From Pelodera strongyloides (taxonomy: Eukaryota; Nematoda; Chromadorea; Rhabditida; Rhabditidae), in assembly GCA_036852015.1 (NCBI GenBank), contig JAANDG010000087.1, positions 186,001 through 250,000 of the forward strand: DNA of 64,000 bases, given 5' to 3'. The stretch's first letter is position 1. Each line of letters starts with the position of its first letter. The position numbers and the translations under genes were made by a program. This document shows positions 1-11,251 of this stretch, piece after piece. Under the pieces are notes generated by a model that was given only the letters and a program-made list of their open reading frames with translations, ran no database searches and was not told the origin of the DNA.

Positions 1-535
1 ATGGCTACCATATTTGAATGTCACCAGCCAGGTCCAGGGTTGTTATTTGTCTTTCCACGGGAAAAAAGCTATGCTGAACTTGCATGTGCAGAACTAGGAG
101 AGTTTCGTGTACATTGCTATGAAAACCGCATTATGCTATAAAAATACCACCTAAATTCGTTGCCCACGAGAGTCACCACCCATAACGTAGTGGTAGGCCT
201 TCCTAGGTCTCAGTTTTTATCCGTGCAACAAGCTATTAGCTGTTATGCAGGTACCATCTGAGACATAGTGAGGGGCTACTTATAATAGTCACACACACAA
301 TTGGGCTCCTCTGAAAAGGCACATAAACCGGGAGCCGGGAGTATCAAATTTGCAGCATCGTGCATAAAAAATCTTTAAAAAAAATGTACACAAACACACC
401 CAGTTCTCCCAAAAATTTGGCGAGGTTCGACATCATGAGAATTTAGAATTTGTGATTATTGTTGATATTCCAGGTTCTCTTTTGTGTCAAGAAATTTCTA
501 TTCCACTATATGATTTTTACATCTGTTTCAGAGAG
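1..535. other. Upstream region of TRIM-like copy 1, no gene seen
   Basis: No convincing coding exon is visible. A pyrimidine-rich acceptor (ATCTGTTTCAG, 521-531) lies 4 nt before the ATG of the next gene. It is either a trans-splice acceptor or the end of a 5' UTR intron. Confidence 0.5.
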
Positions 536-1743
536 ATGGTTCTTTTGAAGACGTACCGCTGCCACAATTGTTTGCTAATTTGCGATACGTCTGACGATCA
601 CTTTGTTGGAATTTGCGTGGAATGTGGGAAACTAACATGTGGACCGTGTAGAACACTCTGTGGACGGGCAGATGCGAAGTCAGAGACAGCTACGTGCACA
701 GTAACTCAGAAGAACTGTGAATATACTTCCGTTTACACCTCATTTATCAACATCCTTCACAAATTTTCACCAGACGATGAGCTGAAACTTCTCAATTTCG
801 GAAAGTGGTGCCCCGTTTGGTGTTTGGATAAGTGTACTTCCAGCTTTGCAATAGAGCGGATCAATTGCGTGAATACCACTATAATCCGCTGCAGGAAGTG
901 CTATCCTGCAGAGACCATAACCAAGCCTCCGATCAATACGTATATGAAAATCATCGACGAGTTGAGGGATTACTTTTCTGACGAAGCCTATATTGTACCA
1001 GACAAGAGAGGAGTACACCTGGAAAGTTTTCACTGTCAAAGTTGCCTCGGAAAGCTTCACTATCCGTTTAATCTCTCAGATGCTGGTGGTTTACTCTGTA
1101 AGAATTGCAAGGACACATCACTGTCAACCTGCTACTCTGTCAACAAAGACAACTTGAAGCTGTTTCATAGCCTTCTTAGGTATATTCCTGACAAAGATGA
1201 TCTGAAACTTCTCACCTATTCCAAATGGAGTCCCCTGCGTTGCGAACTGTGCTCCACTCTATTTTCTACCAATTTCCTGCAACTTCCCATGTTTCATCCT
1301 GGTTGTTCCAAACTAATGTGCAACCAATGTGTTGGTAAACACAGCTGTTCTGGAAAAATGGTGACTTCCATCCTCTTGAAATGGGTCTTGGACGTGGATA
1401 AAGAATTCCGCTCTTTCTTCAAAAATGGAGGCAACGGTCCGTCAGACACACCGTCCCGGAAACATGACGTGGATAAAAGTCCAAATAATCAGTTGCTTCT
1501 TCCCTCATCATATGATTTGGATTCAAGTTCGGACATGCCGGGAATTGCGGAGAAAATCAGGTACGGTTAGGAATTTGGCAGTTTCAGTTTTTTTGTTCGT
1601 TTTCGAAAAATAAAACAGTGCACAGAAATACCGAACAATTACCGAAAGCAGGAAAAACTGTCGCTCGCCCGTCCAAATTGCTCTCACCAAAAAAAGGTGA
1701 CTGGTTCGTGCCGATTTTCAATGACACTTGGTCACCACATGGT

Positions 1744-1788
<45 letters not shown>

Positions 1789-4331
1789 TTTTTCCGATAA
1801 TTTTCAAATGGTAGTAGTTGGTGGCTATCATCATCACTCACCACTTTCATTGAATTTCTTGCAGATGTGAATCCTGTACCCGATTGAACCCACCATCCAA
1901 CATCAGAATGTGTTCTGACTGCAAGAAAGCATGTCTGTGCTTGACCTGCCTCACAGACGAGCATTGGGGTAAATTAAATGAAGAATATTATACGAGTACG
2001 AATATACGAATACGAATTTATACAAAAGACAGTGACAGTAGAACTGGGTTTGTCGTAATATTATTTACTTGCTCTGCATTTGTAGTACATAATATTTTCT
2101 CATCCTTTACGGCGTTTAGGCCACCATATCGAGAAGTTCGTTCCAGCATTTCAAACATCTTTCATACAGAAAGAAAGTGAGAAAACGTTGGAGAAACTGG
2201 CCAAGTGGAGGGGATCCGTGACAGAAGGCAACAAGCAGGTATGGTCAGAGAAGATATTGTGTTCCATGTTCGTTCGTGCAGAACATTTCGCAATATAATA
2301 ATATGCCAGTGTAAGGGGCATACGCCGCGAGGGACCATTTTTCTCTGCACTACCTCCGTTCGGCAAGAAAAAAAGCGTCTCCGAAACGGGGGCTTTCATC
2401 GCCTCATATTACATCCAAATAATCCAAACGGATCTTAGGCCACTTACAATTAATTATCCAGGTACATCTTCACAGTTAGCGTTTATGCGAGAGAAATCAT
2501 GTGAGACGATGTCAGAGTGTCAGATAGTTGTAGTACATATAGTTATTTAAAGGAATAGGTTCATCTCAAATCACCCCTCTTTTAATATTTTTTATTAATA
2601 ATAACACAAGTATCATTCACAATGAAAAGTAAATCAATCCCAGAACAATACGCCTCACAGAAGAAGCTTCCTTTATTGGAAACTGGGTGATCGGAAGCTA
2701 AAATCTGAACGCAAAAACTTATACCGTACACGGATCGTGCGGGCTAATGGCAATTAGCCGAGTTACAAACTACACTCGGCAGACATTATTTCCCACGGTG
2801 AATTATCATTTAATCATCTCAAATTACCTCTCTTTAAAAAAGAGAGGTAATTTGAGATGAACCTATCCCTTTAAACAGTCCGTGATGTCAGATAGTTGTC
2901 TAAAATAAATTTGGTGTATTTTGTCTAAAATAAATGAATAATGATTGTTGACTGTCTTAAACTAAAAGAAATGGGTTTATTGTTTGTTTCTATCAGATTG
3001 ACGCTGTTAGTATGAAGGTGGCCGACAATTACAAGTTGTTGTATACGAAGGCCATCCGCGACAGTGATCTCGCCCTTCTTCAGACAATTAAGGAACGGGG
3101 CAACATTGGACAAGTTCAGAAGATTATCGATGAGTTTACCGATGTGCAAGTCAAGGTAATGATGTACTGTCGCTCTTGCTCATGATGATGTTCCACAACT
3201 TAATAGACCTAGCTCAGGATTAATCAATTAGTTTTTCTGCCTATTGTCACAAAATATCAAGGATTTGAACGCTCAAATCAAAATCAAAAGATCAGTGAAT
3301 GAAAATGGAGCGTTCTTGAGAATTTTTTTTCAGTTGCGAAGTAATGTTGTAGACTTGGAGAAATCTCTGAGTGATATTCTCAAGATCACAAAGGAAGGTC
3401 ATGCCGGTCAGTTTTTCGGTCAGAAATTGCTCACTGTGCTTAAAGGGAATGTCAACCCGGTTTGGCATGTTGGGCTAAAAAAAGCTTACGTTCTGTAGGT
3501 AATGAAAGTCAAAATAAAATAAACAAAAGAATTTCAAACCCCTCCAAAAAATTCCTTCACTATGGGACTTCGTTTTTTTTGCTCAATTTTTTTGGATTTC
3601 GTGTAGCAACGGGGTTTGAACGGCGGTCCCTATGTATTGTTCCAAATAATAATAATAATAATAATTTATTGACACATTATATATAATATATAAGTGTGCA
3701 TCATATAAAATGATGATAAGCGGCTGGCAAATTAAGAAACACATACAACGGTAAGCTTGAGTTTCCTTGAGGTTTTGTTCACTTTATGACAAAATTTGAA
3801 ATATTTTATTCTGCCGCCATTTTATATATACTGTATTGTGCTGTGCGCCTTTCGAGATTTACTTACTTAATCTGCGCCAAGAGATGCCTTCTGCGCAGAA
3901 TCCCCCACAGAAAATGACCCCGCAGAAAATGACATTCCCTTTAAAGGGACTGTCAAGCCGGTTTTGCATGTTGGGCTCAGAAAAAAGCTTGCCTTTTGAA
4001 GGTAAGGAAAGTGAAAATAAAAATAAACAAAAACTTTCATGTAAGAAGAAAAACGATTTCAAACCCCTCCAAAAAACTCCTTCAGTATGGGATTCGAGTC
4101 GTGTGGACAAAATCAGAACTATTCTCTGCCGCAGGACCGTTTGCTGTAGAACAAAGAAAAAGAGGAGAGCGCGAGAGAAATTGTGTAAACTACGGTAGCT
4201 GTGACAGCGTGTTATAGAATATCTGTGAATCAGGCTTGACATGCCCTTTAAGACTGTATATAGTCATAGTATCTGTTAGCAATTATTTACTTAATTTAGA
4301 GGGTGAATGCTCGGAAACCACCGAAAACTAG
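536..4331 (+). CDS. TRIM-like RING-like/B-box/coiled-coil protein, copy 1
   Basis: Six exons: 536-1560, 1865-1968, 2120-2238, 2997-3155, 3334-3406 and 4300-4331. All introns are GT-AG, and the sum is 1512 nt (503 aa plus stop). Exon 1 encodes two Cys-rich modules. The first is about aa 7-160, with CHNC, CVECGKLTCGPC and a KWCPVWC segment. The second is about aa 165-300, with FHCQSC, KWSPLRCELC and FHPGCSKLMCNQC. Exon 2 encodes a B-box-like finger (about aa 343-379; C-x2-C, C-x2-C, C-x2-C-x4-H-x2-H). Exons 3-5 are charged and heptad-like, so probably coiled coil, and exon 6 gives a short acidic tail. The architecture suggests a TRIM-like ubiquitin ligase or adaptor, but this is inferred from Cys/His spacing only; the N-terminal modules are not canonical RINGs. 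The start is the first in-frame ATG after an acceptor at 531. Introns 3 and 5 hold hairpin transposons. Confidence 0.85.
1745..1787. repeat. Poly-T tract, 43 nt, in intron 1 of copy 1
   Basis: An uninterrupted run of 43 T lies within the intron between exons 1 and 2. It is a mononucleotide repeat whose length may be unreliable in an assembly. Confidence 0.95.
2547..2874. mobile_element. Hairpin MITE, family F, in intron 3 of copy 1
   Basis: The ends are inverted copies: TTAAAGGAATAGGTTCATCT on the left and the complement of AGATGAACCTATCCCTTTAA on the right. No coding capacity is seen. A related left end begins near 14003. Confidence 0.8.
3440..3590. mobile_element. Partial copy of hairpin MITE family C
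   Basis: It starts TTAAAGGGAATGTCAA and matches the left half of the complete copy at 3941-4251, including the CATGTTGGGC and TTTCAAACCCCTCCAAAAAA segments. It then degenerates, and no matching right end is seen. Confidence 0.7.
3641..3668. repeat. AAT trinucleotide microsatellite
   Basis: About six AAT units in intron 5 of copy 1. Confidence 0.8.
3941..4251. mobile_element. Hairpin MITE, family C, complete copy
   Basis: 311 bp with inverted ends, TTAAAGGGACTGTCAAGCC on the left and GGCTTGACATGCCCTTTAA on the right. A second copy at 18072-22946 is split by a 4.56-kb insertion and would be 313 bp without it. Confidence 0.85.
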
Positions 4332-5478
4332 AGGCTTGCTGAGAATCTGAGTGGTTATCTAATTTCTTCATCGTATATCTGACGGTCTCCCAATGGTTGG
4401 AAATCTTTGTCAGGTGGGAGGTTGTGTGAAACTTTCTGTGATATGGCATTTATTGGCATTTTTGCAAAATTTCTTTCTTATGAATGTGAGACTGCAAGCA
4501 ATGGCAGGAATATCGAATTAAATTGCAGTTATAAACAAAATTGTTTTATCGTAGGTAATCTTTTTTTAACAGACAGTATTTATGTCATGTACATTGTGTC
4601 GTAACGGTAACGAATGTTACTAACTGAAACAGAAGTTCGATTGATAAATGTTGGTCTTTCAAGGCAGAAGACGGCGACTTCATCCCGATTCTCTACAATC
4701 AGCTTTACTCGGTGTCCTTTATGTTCTCGTTATTTGTTTGTTTGTTTGATGCTACAAGTTGTCAAGAAGTTCGTGTATCATTGTTTTTCCTCTAATCGAG
4801 TTTACAATTTTTTATTTATTTTAGCTTATTTTAGTTTTTTTGTTGTTTATAAATGTTTGAAGCGATATTATCCACGTGTCGTCAGTTTGCTTGGAGGGAA
4901 TTCCCCGCTGTGCTTTTCTGCTTCTCGCTCTGGACTAATTACAACATTTTTCTCCAAAATATATTAATATGTCCAAGTTTGGGTCATAAGTCGTAGAAGT
5001 AATAATAAATTCTTAATTGGTCAGGCGTACGGGAAAAAGTTGTGCACGGAAAGAGCAGGAATTCAGAGATGTTACGGTGAAAGCCTCGTAGAACCCAAAA
5101 AAGTGCCGTGGTATCGTCCCCTTGAGTCACACGCCTCTACCGTAGTCACACACAATTCAAGATCGGTTGCGATCCTCAGTCGAATCGTTCCCTCGCGAAG
5201 TTAATTATGTAAGACCGCGTTGTAACTTTAGTTGTATGTCACTACGGTGTTAGGTCTTCTGGGAATCTGGGGCATAACCGGACAATTCAGTATGACTGTT
5301 TCCCGTGGGCTCGGGACTCTTGGGCAAAATTGTCAAAAATATGATAGTTGAATTCCGTTAGAGTATGTAGGGCGAATCGGGCAATCAATTGAGATCAGTG
5401 TATTTTTGACATTCCGTAATCTCGTTCGGGCAGACTGAACGATGTTTCCATCGTATAATTTAACTCTATTTCAGCAAG
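4332..5478. other. Intergenic: 3' flank of copy 1 and promoter side of copy 2
   Basis: No gene seen. The first part (about 4300-4990) closely resembles 11220-11890 downstream of copy 2. The part around 5145-5210 (ACACACAATTCAAGATCGGT) resembles 12050-12115 upstream of copy 3. The duplicated unit therefore included 3' UTR and promoter DNA as well as the gene. Confidence 0.75.
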
Positions 5479-8400
5479 ATGGTGCGCTTAAATGCGTACC
5501 GTTGCCACAATTGTTCGTTAATTTGCGAACATTCTGACGGTTTTTCTGTTGGAATCTGTACGGAATGCGGGAAACTAACATGTGGACCATGCAGAACACT
5601 ATTTGACCGAGAAAAAGAGGAGGCAGCAAAATGCCCAGTTACTCAGAAGAACTGCGGATATGTATCCCTCTACACGGGTTTCCTCAATTTTCTTCACGAA
5701 TTTCCACCAGACGAGGAGCTCAAAGTTCTCAATTACGGCAAATGGTGTCCTGTTTGGTGTCCCAAATTGTGCTCTTCCAGTTTCGCAATCGAGCGAATTG
5801 GTTGCGTTAATCCGACCACTTTTCGCTGCAGAAGCTGCCGCCCTGCCGATACGGTCGCAAAATACCCCCCTATCAACACATATATGAAAATTATCGACGA
5901 GTTGAGGGAATACTTTTCTGTTGAAGAGTATGTTGTCCCAGGCGAGAGAGGAGTACAACTGGAAAGCTTTCACTGTGAAAAGTGCCGTGGAAGGCTTCAT
6001 CATCCGTTGTGTCTCTCGGAAACCGGTGATTTACTCTGCAAGAATTGCAAGGACACGCTGACGGCGCACCACTGTGTGTACTCTGGCAACTTATATTTCC
6101 TTGGCCTCCTATTATTTATATCCCTTGCAAAGATGACCTGCGACTTCTCACGTATTCCAAATGGACACCACTGCGTTGCGAACTGTGTTCATCTCTATTT
6201 TCCACCAATTTCCTCCGAACTCCCATGTTTCATCCTGGTTGTTCTAAACTAATTTGCAACAAGTGCGCATGGAAGCACTCTTGCTCTGAACCCAATTCGA
6301 CATCTCTCCAGTTGAAATGGGTTTTGGATGTGGATAAGGAGTTCCGTTCCTTGTTCAAAAACGGAGGAAACGATGTGGCAGAAACACCGTTCGTGAAGCC
6401 TGACATGAGCGAAAAGACGAATAATTCGTTATGTCTTCCATCGTTATATAATATGGACTCACTTTCGGCCGTAACTGGAATTCCCGAGAAAATCAGGTAC
6501 GATTAGTTGAATTTGCCAGTTGGTGAATTAATAAAAAGTTACTGAAAACTCAGTCACATTTTTCTGAAAAGTCACAGTTTTGTTCGTTTTCCGAAACACT
6601 AAAACAGCATGATACCATGAGCATCACTCCGAAAATTTTCGAAAGTTGGTAGTGGGTGGCTATCATTATCACTTTCATTGAATTTCTTGCAGATGTGAAT
6701 CCTGTACCCGATTGAACGCCCCATCCAACCTCAGAATGTGTTCTGACTGTAAGAAGTCATGTCTGTGCTTGACCTGCCTCACAGAAGAGCACTGGGGTAA
6801 TGTGTACGAATATTTATTATGTGGTTTGCAAGTATCCCAAAAAAATCGGTGTGATTCTGTCAATACTACCGTATTTATGCCCTGCATATATAATAAGCGA
6901 AAATGAAAAAATATTCTCGTGTAGTTCCAAGATACGGTAAATTTTCAGCATACTTGCAAACTCCACTATGGAATGTTAGTAGACCTAGTTTTGTAGTGGT
7001 ATTGTTCGGAATTCTCTGTATTACAAGATATTTTCTCATATTGTATGACGTTTTAGGCCACCGCATCGAGAAGATCGCTCCAACCTTTCAAACAGCTATC
7101 ATTCAGAAGGAAAGTGCGAAAACTTTGGAGAAACTGGTCAAGTGGAGGGGATCCGTGACAGAAGGTTACAACGTGAAACTTTGGGTGCGGGGCGGCGCGC
7201 TAAATGACGCGGGGCGGCGCGCTGAAAAGTGCGGGGCCCAGGCAGGGCGGCGCCACCAAGACGGGGCCCAGAGCGCGCGGCCCCGCTTCAAAAGGTGGGC
7301 CGTAGGTGCGCCGGGAGCGCGCGGAGCGTGGGAAAATGGGCGTGAAAGGCCCCGCCCCTTTGCTTATTACATTAAATAATACAATAAAAAGACAATTCTA
7401 CAATATAATAACAACCAACAACAAATATAGAGAATAATTTTACTTCATTCAAAGCATCCAAAAAATATAGCGATAAAAGCGACACATTTGGGCGAATTAT
7501 GATAAGTTACTATGAGTTACAAGTAAACACGAATGGACAACCCAACTACGAGTACAAAATACTTTCAATAAGAGTAAATCCTCTCCTCTACGAGTAAATA
7601 TCCATACGAAGTCTATGATAAGTAAATAATAAATTATACAACAATGAAGCAACAAGAGCCATACCAGTAAATAAAATACAATATATACTCACGGCTATAG
7701 ATTGATGGTCAGTTGAACAAAAAAAATAAGCAGTGTTACGCTTGTCTACTATTATAAGTAATCCGTGTAAAAATAAGCAGCGTCACGCTGGTCTACAGTT
7801 ATAATAAAATAGAGCCCTAGGATACCCACTAATTCCTAGAATATCTACCCAGTTGCTGTCCTCTCTTCCGTGTTCTTCCTAATCAGTGCTTAGACGCATT
7901 CCATGGTAGATCCCTTCCTTTCGTATCTAGGGAAACCGAAACGATCATCCAGAGAGCACACGATCCTCATCCAGTCAACTGAAATAAGAAGAGATATTCG
8001 ATATGATATAATGATATTGTTAAAGAAAAACATAAACAAGTAGCAATAGCGTAATTTCAAGTTCAATCACATACGAAACATTTAAAGCTCGTATGCTACT
8101 CTTACTTAAGGTAAATGAGCAAGCCGACTTCAGTACCCGTCTCAACGAATCGAGGATTTGCGTAATGCTTGCCTTCCTGTCACCACCCACGGGAGATGGG
8201 ATACATACGCTTTCATCCACACAATCACAACAATAAATGACCTGGTGGGACATATATGGAAACCTAATATTGGATTAGCCCTACCTGTATTAGTCGATGT
8301 ATCTCCATGGTAGGATATGTTGCCATATATTCATTCCCTCATGTGGAGTATCGCAAGTGTCCAAAGTCCGATGATGTATATTTCTTTCTCTCCAATTCTC

Positions 8401-8484
8401 CATGACTTCGTCAGGTACCAGGAAGTCTGAAACGAGACCATTGTAACTCTATAATCAGAGGGCTTTCGCTACCTGAGGCTTCTT

Positions 8485-8662
8485 TAAAGCGAAATACCGG
8501 TCGGTTTTTGAAACGCACCTCAAATATCTGCATTCTTATGCAGTGATGCTAAGAGGGGTCGAATTGGGGTCTTTTTTATTCTAATTTATGCTCATTTGCA
8601 TATGATGCATAAGAAAGCAGGTGTATGCATGCGTTTTTCAAAACCGGCCGGTATTTCGCTTT
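8485..8662. mobile_element. Hairpin MITE, family A (AAAGCGAAATACCGG)
   Basis: The left end is TTAAAGCGAAATACCGGTCG and the right end is the complement CCGGCCGGTATTTCGCTTT. Inner parts match the copies at 19799 and 37984. It is nested in the 3.3-kb element. Confidence 0.85.
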
Positions 8663-8730
8663 CAATGCTGCGCAGGCAATACTTCAAAAAAGTTGTACAT
8701 ACTTATATGGAACGTCTGAAACATATTGTC

Positions 8731-9017
8731 ATGGGGTTTCCATGTATGCGATTCGCACTTGCGAAAATGACAAACCGATGTCCATGTTCAAGTCATTTTA
8801 CATGCATGTCAACTGCCTACCGTAACCCATGCGAATCGCACGTTTGACATGGTCCTGCAGCGAAAGTGTATCAGATCCATACTAGATCCGTACTATTTTG
8901 AAATATATCCATACTAATCCAAAATCGCTGCGGGACCATGTCATTTACATCGACTTGAACATGGACAGCGGTTTGTCATTTTCGCAAGTGCGAATCGCAA
9001 ACATGGAAACCCCCCAT
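8731..9017. mobile_element. Nested inverted-repeat element
   Basis: The outer arms match as inverted repeats (GGGGTTTCCATG at left, CATGGAAACCCC at right, plus GATTCGCACTTGCGAAAATG and its complement). A smaller hairpin inside (about 8847-8943) has ends TGACATGGTCCTGCAGCG and its near-complement, so one hairpin has inserted in another. Confidence 0.75.
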
Positions 9018-9059
9018 CAGCATTAATTAATGAAACTCATTTCGTTTATTTTGGTTTGC

Positions 9060-9215
9060 GAAACGTATCTTCCAAGTTTATGTAATAAGATTCGATTGCA
9101 CTTATTTTGAAGGGTTGCGAAAACGGACTACTTATACCAAACGCCTGAAACGTAGAAAAATCCGTTTCGTTCACACAAACAAAAAGTAAACTCTTCTCCT
9201 TTATATACAAAATTA
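9060..9215. repeat. Dispersed repeat, family H
   Basis: It shares ACTTATACCAAACGCCTGAA and flanking sequence with 43812-43955. The end (AAACTCTTCTCCTTTATATA) also recurs at 33617-33672. Nature unknown; not coding. Confidence 0.65.
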
Positions 9216-11251
9216 CAAGCGTCCAAACAGCAAACTGGTACGTGAACGAAACGATTGGGTCTGGGATGCAATAACATGCCCTAAGTTAAACTGTTAAACA
9301 GTTCGCTCATCATTAACTGTAATAAAAAAGACTGAAAATTCGGCACAGAAAATAAAACTACGATAAATTTAATGACACGTTCTTACCTTTTTTCATTGTT
9401 CATGCCGGCGTATCTTGGGTTGCATCCGCTTGGGTTGCATCGGTTGTTGTCTAAACAAAAAATAATATATAATTATAAAGGTATTGTGCATCCATGAAAT
9501 ACAGTGATTCGATCAACTCATTACCAAGTGAATCTTGAGTATTACTTTAAAAAACGTAAAATCATTTTGAAAATACGCGTGGCAACAAAACAGCAATATC
9601 TCGTCAGCTTTTACTGTAAATAACCTACCTATCTGTCCTCATCCTCATCTATAATACGATGGTTTTCGGCTCGACATGTATCCTGTAAATAAATATACTG
9701 TGAAAGTAAATGCAACCGACTCTCATTATGAAATCTTAGATTTACAGTTAAGAAAGTCAACATTATTTTCACTGACGTGAAGGAAAGGTCGACACGTGGT
9801 TTACCGATACGAGAATGGAGAAGAGATGGTTTACTAGAAGAAACAGGTACAGAAAACAATCACCACACAAGTTGGGAAATAATATTCTAAAAGTAAATAA
9901 AATGCGACTAATTTTGAGCTTAGTTTTGCGAAAGTGCGTGTATGATGCACTTCTGTTCGACGATTACGGTATAAGTACGGCATTTAGAGTTCGCTAAATT
10001 CCAAAAAATCGAATATATAAAACTATATACAAGCTAAACTAATAATAAGCATCTATTCCTAATAATCTTCTGTAAAAAGAATTCTAAACAAGATCAGCGG
10101 GCCAGTAACAACAAACTAATAACATAAAGCCAACAATTTAAATAAAAGTACTACAATTCAAACTCTATGAATAAGAAAAACAACAGTTTGCTGGAGGTTG
10201 AAATGCACAAGTTGGGAAATAATATCTTTTCGCTGCGTAGTGTTAAATGCCCCTTCACTGAGTATCTTGCAGTTTCCACAATAAATTTTTCGCGCACCCG
10301 TGGCGCGCTCCTGGCCCACCTGCCGCCCCGCGATTTTCGGTGGTGGAGCCCATCCCAGCCCAATGGGCGAGACACGGGCGATGGGCGCGCGGGGGGTACG
10401 CGGCCCCGCGAAGTGGCGCCTGGGGCGCGCCGCCCCCCGGCCAAGTTTCCTCAGTGTACAGACAGGTATGGCCAGAGAATATGTGGCGTTTGTGAGATAG
10501 AATGAACATTGCGCCTAACTTTTTAAGTAAGCATATGCACCTCGGTGCATTCTATCCGTCCCCTCTGAACTTGCGCTAACGCTATAATCGTGAAATCAAT
10601 ACATTGATAATTGACCGAAGTGATTGAGAAATATGATACTCAGAAAGGGTTGCGGCCTCTCTCAGTATCATATTCCAAGCAGAGAATTTATTGACTTTTC
10701 TCACCAGATTGACGTCGTGAATATGAAGATGGTCGACGACTACAAGTGGTTGTATACCAAGGCTATATGCGACAGTGATCTCACCCTCCTTCAGACAATT
10801 AAGGAACAGGGCAACATTGAACAGTTAGAGAAGAGTATCGATTATTTCACTGGAGCACAAGTCAATGTAATTATAGTTTAACTACTTTTCTTGTAATGAG
10901 TTCTATGGCGATTTCTCATGGTTCTTAAATAGCTTACTTCTAGCTCCGGATGAGATGAAACATATTTTGTGTGGATATTCACATTCCATTATCCATTCCA
11001 TTATCACAAAAATAGCAAGCCTCCTAAATAATGGTGTGGAAACTATTCTGGAATATCACCTGTTTGTTTCAGTTGCGAAGTAATGTTGAAGAGTTGGAGA
11101 AGTCTCTGAGTGACATTATCAAGGCAAAACAGGGACGTCATGAGGGTTAGTTGTGTCAATCTAAATAAAAAAAGATTACTGTGTTTAGCGTCTGTTAACA
11201 TTTCATTTTGTTAATTTAGAGGGTGAATGCTTGGAAACCACCGAAAACTAG

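Larger units (their letters stand above)
7169..10456. mobile_element. 3.3-kb terminal-inverted-repeat DNA element inserted in exon 3 of copy 2
   Basis: It is flanked by TA at 7167-7168 and 10457-10458. The left end reads CAACGTGAAACTTTGGGTGC. The right end, read inward on the other strand, is CACTGAGGAAACTTGGCCGG. Both ends run into GC-rich GGGGCGGCGCGC sequence, in sharp contrast to the AT-rich interior. No transposase-like reading frame is seen, so it is probably non-autonomous. It contains other nested hairpins (8485-8662 and 8731-9017). A 106-bp relative with both end types lies at 62333-62438. Confidence 0.85.
5479..11251 (+). pseudogene. TRIM-like RING-like/B-box/coiled-coil protein, copy 2, disrupted
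   Basis: Same six-exon plan: 5479-6496, 6693-6796, 7057-7168 plus 10459-10465, 10708-10866, 11073-11145 and 11220-11251. It carries two lesions. Exon 1 is 1018 nt, off the 3n+2 length of the other copies, because the frame shifts near 6105-6125: the reading frame through GNLYFLGLLLFI does not continue into the CKDDLRLLTYSKW frame. Exon 3 is split by a 3288-bp transposon; without it and one TA copy the exon is 119 nt, as in every paralogue. Splice sites and all zinc-binding Cys/His are otherwise kept, so inactivation looks recent. It is closest to copies 1 and 3. A one-base assembly error could explain the frameshift but not the insertion. Confidence 0.85.

Noticed and set aside
1584..1964. 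Minus-strand frame with a poly-lysine run
   Set aside because: Produced by reading the 43-nt T tract in intron 1 of copy 1; no splice or family support.
7169..7379. Coding sequence in the GC-rich left end of the 3.3-kb element
   Set aside because: Open frame results from GC bias; it is the subterminal part of the transposon, with no conserved motif.
10151..10509. Overlapping Arg/Pro/Ala-rich frames on both strands
   Set aside because: Low-complexity frames in the GC-rich right end of the same element.
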